Shown: piece after piece, positions 24,820 to 34,300 of the stretch
Layout: each line of letters begins with the position of its first letter
Position numbering within the stretch: position 1 is the first letter of the stretch
Assembly: GCA_965213525.1 (NCBI GenBank)
Contig: OZ243889.1
Coordinates: 124,001-188,000, forward strand
From: G965213525 sp965213525
Lineage (GTDB): Bacteria; Actinomycetota; Acidimicrobiia; Acidimicrobiales; Poriferisodalaceae
Direction of reading: 5' to 3'
Length of the DNA stretch: 64,000 nucleotides
Program-made: the position numbers and the translations under genes
The notes under the pieces: model-generated
What the model was told of the DNA's origin: nothing
The model's database searches: none
What the model saw: the letters and a program-made list of their open reading frames with translations, nothing else

Positions 24820-26564
24820 CCCATCGATCCGACGGGTCGCGCCGGGCCTCGACGGCGTCTGATGTCGCAGCTGATGTCCGGTCCCTCGTGGTGCGCTTCC
24901 CCCACTGGCCGGTCGTCGCCTCGGGCTTGGCGAGCACCGGGGCGGTGGCCGTCGTGCGAGCCGACCGGGTCATCGACGCCAGCCCCGTCGCCCTCGACGA
25001 GGGGGTCGTCGTGGGTGGCCGCCGCCGAGAGGCCCAGTCGCGCTGCCCCCAGGTCGAGATCATCGAGCACGACCCGTCGCGCGACGCCCGTCGCTTCGAG
25101 CCGATCGTGGCGGCCCTCAGCGATCTGGCCCCCCGGTTGGAGGTCACCCGACCGGGGTGCTGCTTGGTTCCGACCCGTGGGCCGTCGCGGTACCACGGGG
25201 GCGACGAGGCGCTGGCCGTCCGGGTGCTGGCCCTGGTCGACGAGGTCGTGGCCGAGACCTGCGGGGTGCCGGTCGGCCTCGGCGAGGGCCGTCACCCCAC
25301 CCACTCCAGTGCGGCACCGGGCCGGGCGGCCGACCCGCTGGGGGCACGGGTGGGGGTGGCCGACGGGCCCGTGCCGGCCGCCCTGGCCGCCCGGACCGCC
25401 CCTGATGCCACCCGCTGGCAGGTGGTCGCTCCCGGACAGGTGGTGGCCTTCTTGGCCCCCCTGTCCGTCGCTGTGCTCGACGAGCTCTTCGACACCTCGC
25501 GACCGGTCCGGGGGCGTGAGCTGATCGGCCTGTGGCGTCGGCTCGGCATCGAGACGTTGGGCACCCTGGGCGGGTTCTCGGCGGCCGATGTGCTGGGGCG
25601 CTTCGGCGAGCCGGGGGCTCAGGCCCATCGCCTGGCCAGGGGTCAGCGAACCCGGCACCTCGACGTCTGTCCCGTCCCGCCCGACCTCGAGGTCCACGCC
25701 ACGCTCGATCCGCCCGTCGAGCGGGTCGAGGGGGCGGCGTTCCTGGCCCGGGGTCTGGCCGACGAGCTGGGCGAGCGGTTGTCGAGCCGGGGCCTGGCCT
25801 GCACCCGGGTGGCGATCGAGGCGACCACCGACCGCGACGAGCAGCACCTGCGCATCTGGCGACACGACGGTCCCCTGCGGGCCCGTGACATCGCCGAACG
25901 GGTTCGCTGGCAGCTGGACGGGTGGCTCGCCGCCGGGCCGGGGGCTCGTCCGTCCGGGGGCCTCACGACGTTGGTGCTGCGCCCCGACGAGGTGGTGGCC
26001 GACCGAGGTCGCCAGATGGGCTTCTGGGGGGGCGAGGCAGGTGTCGACGATCGCGTCGTGCGGGCGGTGGGGCGTCTGGAGGGCCTGCTGGGGCCAGAGG
26101 CGGTACGGGTTCCCGAGCTTCGTGGGGGACGAGGGCCCGCCGAGCGGGTCCACCTCGTGGCCGCCGCCGCGGTCGAGCTGAGCGCTGACCGGGAGATCCG
26201 TGGTCCTGCTCACGATGCGCCGTGGCCGGGGCGGGTTCCGGCACCGGCTCCGGCGATCGTGTTCGGCGAGCCCCTGTCCATCGAGGTCCTGGCCGCCGAC
26301 GGCGCCCCGGTGGTCGTCGACGCCCGTGGCGAGCTGTCGAGTTGCCCCGAGGGGGTGCGGACGCCCACCTCGGGCCTGCTCGGCGAGTCCGGCGCGGTCA
26401 CCGGGGTGGCCGGGTGGGCGGGGCCGTGGCCGGTCGACGAGCGGTGGTGGGATCCGCGGTCCCACCGACGTCGTGCTCGCCTGCAGCTGCTGTTGAGCGA
26501 CGGACGAGCCGTGCTCGTCGCCTCAGAACGTCGACGCTGGTGGTGCGAGGGCGTCTACGACTGA
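24816..26564 (+). CDS. imuB: ImuB-like inactive Y-family polymerase of the mutasome
   Basis: About 582 residues. The N-terminus (SLVVRFPHWPVVASGLA) matches ImuB: the Y-family fold is kept but the D-x-D-x-F-F catalytic motif is replaced, so no polymerase activity is expected. Little-finger-like and C-terminal regions follow (LWRRLGIETLGTLGGFSAADVLGRFG; WWDPRSHRRRARLQLLLSDGRAVLVA). ImuB links DnaE2 to the beta clamp and to ImuA'. GTG 24816 overlaps the imuA' stop (GTGA). A clamp-binding motif was not located. Confidence 0.88.
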   Translation: MTHRSDGSRRASTASDVAADVRSLVVRFPHWPVVASGLASTGAVAVVRADRVIDASPVALDEGVVVGGRRREAQSRCPQVEIIEHDPSRDARRFEPIVAALSDLAPRLEVTRPGCCLVPTRGPSRYHGGDEALAVRVLALVDEVVAETCGVPVGLGEGRHPTHSSAAPGRAADPLGARVGVADGPVPAALAARTAPDATRWQVVAPGQVVAFLAPLSVAVLDELFDTSRPVRGRELIGLWRRLGIETLGTLGGFSAADVLGRFGEPGAQAHRLARGQRTRHLDVCPVPPDLEVHATLDPPVERVEGAAFLARGLADELGERLSSRGLACTRVAIEATTDRDEQHLRIWRHDGPLRARDIAERVRWQLDGWLAAGPGARPSGGLTTLVLRPDEVVADRGRQMGFWGGEAGVDDRVVRAVGRLEGLLGPEAVRVPELRGGRGPAERVHLVAAAAVELSADREIRGPAHDAPWPGRVPAPAPAIVFGEPLSIEVLAADGAPVVVDARGELSSCPEGVRTPTSGLLGESGAVTGVAGWAGPWPVDERWWDPRSHRRRARLQLLLSDGRAVLVASERRRWWCEGVYD

Positions 26565-26590
26565 GTCCGCCCGTACCGGCCGACCAGAGC

Positions 26591-29050
26591 TCATCGCAGG
26601 TCGATGCTCCCGTCGGGCAGCACCGGGGGCATCGCCCCGGGGCTCACTCCCGGCCGGGCCGTGCACCGGCGACGGGCCCTGATGTGCTCGGCCAGATCTG
26701 CGGGCAGCAGGGGACGGGCGTAGGCGAACCCCTGCACGCTGACCGGTCCGATGCCGATGGCGGCCAGCTGGTCGGGATCCTCCACGCCCTCCAGCACCAC
26801 GTCGAGGTCGAGCTCGAGCGCCATGGCGACGAGCCCTCTCACGATGCCGTTGCTGCGGGTGTCGCTCGATGCCTCGGCGACGAAGCTGCGGTCGACCTTG
26901 AGGCCGTGCAGCGCCGTCGACCGGAGGTGGGTGATCGACGACGAGCCCGTGCCGAAGTCATCGAGGTAGAGCCGTACTCCCGCCTCGGCCAGCCGCTTGA
27001 GCGCCGATGAGCTGCGATCGACGTCGAGCAACGTCTGCTCGGTGAGCTCGACCGCCAGGCTCTCGGGGGGCAGGCGGTGCGCGCTCAACCTGGCGAGGAT
27101 CAGGGCGATGAAGCCGGCGTCGGAGAGTTGCTGGGGGGCGACGTTGAGGTGCATGACGAAGTCCTCGTCGACCAGACCGCCCTCACGCAGGGTCGCCAGC
27201 TGCTCGATGGCCGAGCTGGCCACGTCACGACCGACCGGCAGCAGCAGCGGCGACTCGAGGAGGGCGTCGATGAAGTCGGCCGGCCCGAGCTCTCCGAGGC
27301 TCGGGTGCGACATCCGCAGCAGCGCCTCGGCGGCGACGACCCTGCCGTGGCGCAGGATCGGCTGGAAGCGCAGGTGGAAGCGTCGGTCGTCGTGAGCTCT
27401 GCGCAGCTCACGCCGCAGCGCGGCGTCCGAACCCAGGCGACGGTTGACGACGGTGTGCTCGACGACCTGGTTGCGACCGGCCCGCTTGGCCCGGTAGAGG
27501 GCGGCGTCGGCGCGGTCGAGCACGTCATCGGCGCGCTCTCCCCGGTCGGTGACCACGGCGAAGCCGATGCTGATGGCGATCTCGACGGTGGAGTTGCCCA
27601 CCGTGAGCGGACCGTTCACGCTCTCGTGGAGCCGCTCGATGAACCGGCGCACCGCCTCGTGGTCGCCAACGCCCTCGGCCACCACGATGAACTCGTCGCC
27701 GCCCATCCGCGCCGTCGTGTCGACCTCGCGCAGCTGGGACTCCACCCGGGCGGCGATGGTGCGCAGGACGGCGTCCCCGGTGGCGTGGCCGTGGACGTCG
27801 TTGATGCTCTTGAAGTGGTCGACGTCGAAGTGGGCGACCACCGCTCCGCCGCGTCGGCGACCGATGCGATCGAGCGCCTGTTGCAACCGGTCCATGGCGA
27901 GGCGGCGGTTCGGCAGACCTGTGAGCGGATCGGTGAGCGCCAGGCTCGACAGCTCGTGCTCGGTGACCACTCGGCTCGTCGTCTCGGACAACACGATGTG
28001 CACGGCGCCGGCGTCGGGTCCGTCAGCGGGGGTGGCGTGCCCCGAGAACCACCGCCTGGGGCCGTCGGCGTCCACCGGGCGGTCCTCGACGACGACCGGT
28101 CTGCCCGAGGATCGCACGGCGCCGACCAGCTGGACGGCGAGGAGCAGCTCGGGTGTCCTCGAGGCGATCTCGGCGATGTGCTGGCCCTGGGCGTCTGCTC
28201 CGACCCGGTGACGGCAGGAGGCGTTGGCGGTGAGCACGACGTCGTTCGCATCGACGGTGATGACGAGGTCGCGCACGGCGTCGGCGATGGTGCGGTGGCG
28301 GTGCTCGCTCACCGCCAGCGCCCGTTGCTCAGAGGCCAGGCGCGTGCGGGCCAACAGGGCGTCGCAGAGCTTGACGAGGGCGGTGTCGATGCGTTGCCAG
28401 ACCCGTCCGCCGGCGTGCACGGTCAGCTCGACCTCCCAGTCGTCGAGCTTGCGCCGCACGACGTGGGCGACCTCGGCCTCGTCGTGACGGCTGGCGCCCT
28501 CGTGCACCACCCGGCCGGCGTCGTCGACGAGGCGCAGGGACGCCGCAGCCAGGTTGAGGGTGCAGGCCAGCTCCTCGGCGAGACTCGACGCGAAGCGGGG
28601 GTCCATCCCCTCACAGCGGCGCGTGCCGAGTGACGCCGTCAGCTGATCGACGCGCAAGCCGGCGGTGGCCTCGAAGGCGAAGTCGATGGCCCCGGCGAGC
28701 TGTTCGTCGCCGAGCGACGACTTGGGCAGGATCGCCGACGCTCCCGCCCCGGCGGCGGCCGCCCAGGTGCAGCGGTCCTCGCTGCCGGTCAACACGATGG
28801 TCGGGATGACCTGCCCTCCGGCGCTGAGCTCGTTGACCAGGTCGAGGCCGCTGCCGTCCGGGAGCGACACGTCGACGATCAGTCCGGCGGGGACGCCCTC
28901 GGCGCAGGCCGCCCTGGCCTCGGCCAGCGTCGAGGTGGCGATCACCTCCGCCGATCTGTCCGACTCGGCCATGAGCTGGACGACGAGGCGGCGGATGAGG
29001 GGATCGTCTTCGAGGACGACGAGCCGGGAGGACGGTGGGAGCCAGCGCAC
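26591..29050 (-). CDS. REC-PAS-GGDEF-EAL cyclic-di-GMP signalling protein
   Basis: About 819 residues, cytoplasmic. Order: receiver domain (VVLEDDPLIRRL; phospho-acceptor about D60 in LIVDVSLPDG), a linker, PAS (IADAVRDLVITVDANDVVLTAN), GGDEF (TDPLTGLPNRR, HFDVDHFKSIND, RMGGDEF) and EAL (AEALLRM, HLNVAPQQL, VELTEQTLL, LDDFGTGSSS, LKVDRSF, EGVED). The inhibitory I-site RxxD lies 5 residues before GGDEF and all listed EAL metal ligands are present, so both synthesis and hydrolysis of c-di-GMP are possible. GTG 29050 (TACCGT 9 nt upstream) is preferred; GTG 29089 would add 13 residues. The kinase partner is not nearby. Confidence 0.93.
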   Translation of the reverse strand: MRWLPPSSRLVVLEDDPLIRRLVVQLMAESDRSAEVIATSTLAEARAACAEGVPAGLIVDVSLPDGSGLDLVNELSAGGQVIPTIVLTGSEDRCTWAAAAGAGASAILPKSSLGDEQLAGAIDFAFEATAGLRVDQLTASLGTRRCEGMDPRFASSLAEELACTLNLAAASLRLVDDAGRVVHEGASRHDEAEVAHVVRRKLDDWEVELTVHAGGRVWQRIDTALVKLCDALLARTRLASEQRALAVSEHRHRTIADAVRDLVITVDANDVVLTANASCRHRVGADAQGQHIAEIASRTPELLLAVQLVGAVRSSGRPVVVEDRPVDADGPRRWFSGHATPADGPDAGAVHIVLSETTSRVVTEHELSSLALTDPLTGLPNRRLAMDRLQQALDRIGRRRGGAVVAHFDVDHFKSINDVHGHATGDAVLRTIAARVESQLREVDTTARMGGDEFIVVAEGVGDHEAVRRFIERLHESVNGPLTVGNSTVEIAISIGFAVVTDRGERADDVLDRADAALYRAKRAGRNQVVEHTVVNRRLGSDAALRRELRRAHDDRRFHLRFQPILRHGRVVAAEALLRMSHPSLGELGPADFIDALLESPLLLPVGRDVASSAIEQLATLREGGLVDEDFVMHLNVAPQQLSDAGFIALILARLSAHRLPPESLAVELTEQTLLDVDRSSSALKRLAEAGVRLYLDDFGTGSSSITHLRSTALHGLKVDRSFVAEASSDTRSNGIVRGLVAMALELDLDVVLEGVEDPDQLAAIGIGPVSVQGFAYARPLLPADLAEHIRARRRCTARPGVSPGAMPPVLPDGSIDLR

Positions 29051-29302
29051 GAGACGGCGACGGTACCGCAACGATACGTGGTCATGCACTCACGCAGTGC
29101 GAGATCTTCGCCGAACGTCCGGAGATCCCGACCGGGGTGCACCCACGTCAGGCCCCCCGGCGGAGGCTCGAGCGATGCACACCGAGCCGTTCGGGTGCTC
29201 CGGGCACTGCTCGCGCATCGACCGGATCCTGCGCCACTGGTCGCCGAGCGCCATCCCCGAAGGGTCTTGACCGGGCCCCGCCGGTCGAGTCTCATCGCGG
29301 TG

Positions 29303-29962
29303 GTGAGCGAGCCGGCGGCCGAGGACGTCGTGGCCGTGCTGCTCGACCGGCACGGGCGCACCTTCTCCTCTGAGGCCGGCATCCGCCTGCGCGACACGCC
29401 ATCGCCGTTGTTCCGGTTGCTGTGCCTGGCCCTGTTGGCCAGCGCCAGGATCGGCGCCTCCCAGGCCACCAGGGCGGCGCGGGCGCTCGGTGATGCCGGG
29501 TGGACCACCGCCCAGCACATGGCCGACTCGTCGTGGGAGCAGCGGGTCACGGTGCTGAACGAGCACGGGTACGCCCGCTACGACGAGAGCACCGCCGGCT
29601 ACCTCGGCGACGCCACGGATCTGCTCGTCGATCGCTACCAGGGCGACCTGCGTCGCCTGCGAGCCGCCGCCGAGCACGACCCCGAGACCGAGCATCGCCT
29701 CCTCCAGGAGTTCAAGGGCATCGGTGAGGTCGGCGCCCAGGTGTTCACCAGGGAGGCGCAGCTCGTTTGGTCAGAGCTCGAGCCGCGCCTCGATGACCGG
29801 GCCCGCCAGGGAGCCGAGGCGCTCGGGCTGCCTGGCGACGCCGACGAGCTGCGCACCATGGTGGACGACGTCGGGATGTTCGTCCGGCTGGTGGCTGCCC
29901 TGGTGCGAAGCCAGCTCGCCGGCGACAGCGACGAGATCGTGGCCGACGCCGCCGAGCGCTGA
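29303..29962 (+). CDS. Helix-hairpin-helix endonuclease III-like DNA repair protein
   Basis: About 219 residues, all helical. The HhH motif FKGIGEVGAQVF (about residues 144-155) and the flanking layout resemble endonuclease III-type HhH-GPD glycosylases. No C-terminal FeS-cluster Cys set is present, and the motif's catalytic Lys/Asp could not be assigned with confidence. It may bind or nick damaged DNA. GTG 29303 is taken; GTG 29300 is equivalent. The weak box TCTCAT sits 7 nt upstream. Stop-to-stop with dinB, 6 nt apart. Confidence 0.7.
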   Translation: MSEPAAEDVVAVLLDRHGRTFSSEAGIRLRDTPSPLFRLLCLALLASARIGASQATRAARALGDAGWTTAQHMADSSWEQRVTVLNEHGYARYDESTAGYLGDATDLLVDRYQGDLRRLRAAAEHDPETEHRLLQEFKGIGEVGAQVFTREAQLVWSELEPRLDDRARQGAEALGLPGDADELRTMVDDVGMFVRLVAALVRSQLAGDSDEIVADAAER

Positions 29963-29968
29963 GGTCGA

Positions 29969-31273
29969 TCAGGCGTCGATGGCGGTCGGGCGAGCGGCCA
30001 CCGGCACCCCGCCCCGGTCTGACATGAGCGACGCCCGGGTGACGACATCGCGGCCCCACCGGTCACGGGCCCGGTCCAGGGCGCGGTCGAGCGCGGCGAC
30101 CGCCTCGGAACTTCGGTCACCGGCAACCTCGAGGTGCGCTCGCCCCCTCGCGATCGACCCGTCGGCCCGCGGGGCGTGCCCGTGACCGGGCACCTCGCGG
30201 AGACCGAGCGACAGCTGCACCGCCCCCCGGGGGCCGAGCCCTGAGAGGGTGACCGCAACGAGGGTGCAGCCCCGGCGCTGGATCTCCAGGGCGGCGCCGC
30301 CCTCACCGTCACAGAGGGCGTCCAACAGCTCGACCGCCACGGCGGCCAGGGTGGGCCCGGCGTCGCTGGCCTGGTCGAGGGTCACCCGTCGGCTGCGGGT
30401 GCGCAGCTCGCCGTCACGGTGGCGCACCGTCACCGTGCGGGCCACGAGATCGGCGGTGCGCAGGCGGCGCCCCAACGAGTCGACCAGTCCTCGGACGACG
30501 GTGCGGAGCTCGTCGAGCGAGCGCCGGCGGTGGGTGAGGGCCCGTTGGGCGCCCATGGTGCGGTCACGGCGGTCGGCGCGCACCGGCCGGGGATCGTGGT
30601 GGTGGGCCAGCGCCCGCAGGTGGCGGCCGGCCGAGCGGCCAAGGAGAGCAACCAGGACGTGCTGGTCGGCTCGAGCCAGATCGCCGACCGTCCTCATGCC
30701 CCGGTCCCTGAGGCGCGCCGTGGTCACCGGCCCGACCCCCCAGAGCACCTCGACGCCCAAGGGGTGCAGGAACGCTGTCTCGGCGTCGGGCTCGACCACG
30801 ACGAGGCCGTCGGGCTTGGCCTGAGCGCTCGCCACCTTGGCCAGGTACTTGGTGCGCGCCACCCCGATCGACAGCGGCAACCCGATCTCGTCGCGCACCC
30901 GGTTCCGGAGCCGCTCGGCGATGGCGCGAGGCGCGCCCAGGAGGCGGAGGGCACCGGTGACATCGAGGAACGCCTCGTCGATCGACACCGGCTCGACCGC
31001 CGGCGTCACGTCAGAGAAGCAGGCCATGACCGCCCTGCTCGCCGCTGCGTAGGCCTCCATCCGAGGGGGGACCACGATGGCGCCCGGGCACCGCCGGCGC
31101 GCCTCGACCCCTCCCATCGCCGAGCGCACCCCGACGGCCCGGGCCTCGTAGCTGGCCGCCATGACCACGCCGGTGCCGACGATGACCGGACGGCCCCTCA
31201 ACTCGGGGCGGTCGCGCTGCTCGACCGCAGCGAAGAACGCATCGAGGTCAGCGTGCAAGATGCTGGCGGCCAC
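29969..31273 (-). CDS. dinB: DNA polymerase IV (Y-family)
   Basis: 434 residues. Catalytic motifs are intact: ILHADLDAFFAAVEQRDRP at the N-terminus and VEPVSIDEAFLDVTG (catalytic Asp/Glu pair), followed by YLAKVASAQAKPDG and a little-finger domain. Error-prone translesion synthesis. A C-terminal extension of about 80 residues (RADGSIARGRAHLEV onward) follows the little finger. LLFVG-type clamp motif was not found; SLGLRE in VQLSLGLRE is the nearest candidate. GTG 31273 has TAGTGT 7 nt upstream, itself abutting a LexA box. Confidence 0.95.
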   Translation of the reverse strand: MAASILHADLDAFFAAVEQRDRPELRGRPVIVGTGVVMAASYEARAVGVRSAMGGVEARRRCPGAIVVPPRMEAYAAASRAVMACFSDVTPAVEPVSIDEAFLDVTGALRLLGAPRAIAERLRNRVRDEIGLPLSIGVARTKYLAKVASAQAKPDGLVVVEPDAETAFLHPLGVEVLWGVGPVTTARLRDRGMRTVGDLARADQHVLVALLGRSAGRHLRALAHHHDPRPVRADRRDRTMGAQRALTHRRRSLDELRTVVRGLVDSLGRRLRTADLVARTVTVRHRDGELRTRSRRVTLDQASDAGPTLAAVAVELLDALCDGEGGAALEIQRRGCTLVAVTLSGLGPRGAVQLSLGLREVPGHGHAPRADGSIARGRAHLEVAGDRSSEAVAALDRALDRARDRWGRDVVTRASLMSDRGGVPVAARPTAIDA

Positions 31274-31280
31274 CTCAACG

Positions 31281-31286
31281 ACACTA
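31281..31286 (-). promoter_or_regulatory. -10 box of leaderless dinB
   Basis: TAGTGT on the minus strand, 7 nt before GTG 31273 and 2 bp from LexA box 1. Confidence 0.65.
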
Positions 31287-31288
31287 TC

Positions 31289-31300
31289 GAACGGTTGTTC
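31289..31300. promoter_or_regulatory. LexA box 1 between dinB and dnaE2
   Basis: GAACGGTTGTTC fits GAAC-N4-GTTC and sits at the dinB promoter. Confidence 0.85.
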
Positions 31301-31319
31301 GCCGCGACCGGTCGTCGGC

Positions 31320-31331
31320 GAACACCTGTTC
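31320..31331. promoter_or_regulatory. LexA box 2 between dinB and dnaE2
   Basis: GAACACCTGTTC fits GAAC-N4-GTTC and ends 2 bp before the dnaE2 -10 box. Its start is 31 bp from that of box 1, close to three helical turns, so two dimers could bind one face of the DNA. Confidence 0.87.
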
Positions 31332-31333
31332 GA

Positions 31334-31339
31334 TACGGT
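31334..31339 (+). promoter_or_regulatory. -10 box of leaderless dnaE2
   Basis: TACGGT, 8 nt before ATG 31348. Confidence 0.65.
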
Positions 31340-31347
31340 GTCTCGTC

Positions 31348-34300
31348 ATGGGATGGCGGAACCCCCCGGTGCCGTGGCACGAGGTCGAACGGCGGCTGTC
31401 AGATCGCACGTCCACGGGTCGGGGCGCACACGAACCGGCGCATCGCGCCGGGTTCCTCGACGGCGACGGGGGCGACAGCCCGGCCTGGTCGCGCCACCGT
31501 GGCGCCTACGAGGCCCCGCCCGACCTGTCACCCCGTCGAGACGCCGTCGGCTACGCCGAGCTGCACTGCCACTCCAACTTCAGCTTCCTCGATGGGGCCT
31601 CGCACCCCGAGGAGCTGGTCGAAGAGGCCGTCCGGCTCGGCCTGCGGGGCTTGGCGCTCACCGATCACGACGGCCTGTACGGCGCCGTCCGCTTCGCCGA
31701 GGCCGCTCGGGCCCACGGGTTGCCCACGGTGTTCGGGGCCGAGGTCACCCTGGGCCGGTCGCGCCCCCAGGCCGGCGAGGCCGACCCCGACGGCGATCGG
31801 CTGGTCGTGTTGGCCCGAGACCCGGTCGGCTACGCCCGGCTGTCCGCAGCGCTCGCCGAGGCGCAGCTGGCCGGTGAGAAGGGGGCACCGAGGTGCTCGC
31901 TCGACGATCTGGCCGCCGCCGGAGGCGACGGCGACCACTGGCTGGTGCTGACCGGGCACCGCCGGGGGGCGGTGCCCCGGCGCCTCGTCGACGACGGACC
32001 CTCTGCAGCGCGCGCTGAGCTCGACCGCCTCACCGGGGCGTTCGGCGTCGAGTCGGTGGCCGTCGAGCTGTGGGACCAGGGCGACCCCCTCGACGAGGCC
32101 CGCAACGACGCCCTGGCCGCCCTGGGCACCCGGGCGGGCGTGCACCTGGTGGCCACCAACAACGTCCACTACGCCGTGCCCTCACGTCGGCGGTTGGCCA
32201 CGGTGGTGGCAGCGGTGCGGGCCCGTCGCAGCCTCGACGAGCTCGAGGGCTGGCTGCCCCCCAACGCCGGCGCCCACCTGCGCTCGGGTGCCGAGCAGGC
32301 CCGTCGCTTCGCCCGCTACCCAGGAGTGGTGGCCCACACCGCCACCCTGGCCGCCGAGTGCGCCTTCGACCTGTCCCTCGTGGCGCCGGGGCTGCCCCCC
32401 TGCCCGGTGCCCGACGGTCACGACGAGATGAGTTGGTTGCGCGAGCTGGTGCGCCGGGGGGCCACCGTGCGCTACGGCAGCCGCCACGCCGAACGGGTGC
32501 CCGGGGCGTGGGCGCAGATCGACCACGAGCTCGAGATGATCGGTCAGCTCGGCTTCCCGGGTTACTTCCTCATCGTCCACGACATCGTCGAGGCCTGTCG
32601 GCGGGCCGACGTCTACTGCCAGGGACGAGGATCGGCGGCCAACTCGGCGGTCTGCTACGCCCTGGGCATCACCAACGCCGATGCGGTGGGCCTCGGCCTG
32701 CTCTTCGAGCGGTTCCTGTCGCCCGAGCGCGACGGGCCACCCGACATCGACCTCGACATCGAGAGCGACCGGCGCGAGGAGATCATCCAGTACGTCTACG
32801 AGCGCTACGGGCGCCGTCACACCGCCCAGGTCGCCAACGTCATCACCTACCGGGCCCGGTCGTCGGTCCGTGACGTGGCCAAGGCCCTCGGTCACTCCCC
32901 GGGTCAACAAGACGCCTGGTCGGCCCAGATCGACCGGTGGGGCTCGATCGCCGACCAGGACCGCCAGACCGACGTGCACGGGCGCCCCGACCACGACATC
33001 CCCCCCGAGGTGCTGTCGTTGGCCGCGGAGATCGAGCACTTCCCCCGCCACCTCGGCATCCACTCCGGCGGCATGGTCATCTGCGACCGGCCCGTGGTCG
33101 AGGTGGTGCCCGTCGAGTGGGGCCGCATGGCCGATCGATCGGTGCTGCAGTGGGACAAGGACGACTGCGCCGCGGTGGGCCTCGTGAAGTTCGATCTGTT
33201 GGGCCTCGGCATGTTGAGCGCCCTGCACGAGTGCATCGACCTGATCGCCGCCCACGACGGCACCCGCCTCGATCTCGCCACCCTCGAACAGGACCCGGGC
33301 GTCTATGAGATGTTGTGCCGAGGCGACTCGGTCGGGGTGTTCCAGGTCGAGTCCCGGGCGCAGATGGCCACCCTGCCCCGGTTGCGGCCCCGCTGCTTCT
33401 ATGACCTCGTCGTCGAGGTGGCGCTCATCCGACCCGGGCCCATCCAGGGCGGGTCGGTGCACCCCTACATCCGTCGCCGCAACGGGCTCGAACCGGTCAC
33501 CTACCTGCACCCGCTGCTCGAACCGGCACTGGCCAAGACGCTGGGCGTGCCGCTGTTCCAAGAGCAGCTGATGCAGATGGCGATCGACGCGGCCGGGTTC
33601 ACCCCGACAGAGGCCGATCAGCTGCGCCGGGCCATGGGGTCCAAGCGCTCACGTCACAAGATGGAGCAGCTGCGCCGGCGGCTCTTCGACGGCATGGCCG
33701 CCCGCGGCATCACCGGCCCGGTCGCCACCGAGATCTTCGACAAGCTGGCCGCCTTCGCCAACTACGGCTTCCCCGAGAGCCACTCGGTCAGCTTCGCCTA
33801 CCTCGTCTACGCCTCGGCGTGGTTGAAGCACCACCACCCCGCAGCGTTCTGCGCCGCCCTGTTGCGGGCCCAGCCGATGGGGTTCTGGTCGCCGCAGTCA
33901 CTGGTCCAAGACGCCCGTCGCCACGGCGTCGAGGTCCACAGCCCCGATCTGGCCGCCTCTGACGCCGGGGCCACCCTCGAGCGCAGCGAGAGCTCGACTG
34001 GGGGGTGGGCGGTGCGCCTCGGCATCGGGTCGGTGCGAGGCATCGGCGACGAGATGGCCGAGCTGATCGCCACCGGACGCCCCTACGCCTCGATGGAAGA
34101 TCTCGTCCGTCGCACCGGCGTCAGCTGCGACCAGGTCGAGCACCTGGCGACAGCCGGGGCCTTCGGGTGCTTCGAGCTCGACCGCCGCCAGGCGCTGTGG
34201 GCGGCCGGGGCGGTGTCCCAGTCGCGGCCCGGGCGCCTGGCGGGCATCGTCACCGGTGAGCGGGCCCCCACGTTGCCCGGCATGAGCGATCTCGAGACCT

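Noticed and set aside
24816..26564. Active Y-family DNA polymerase
   Set aside because: The N-terminal catalytic Asp motif is replaced by RFPHWPV, typical of ImuB.
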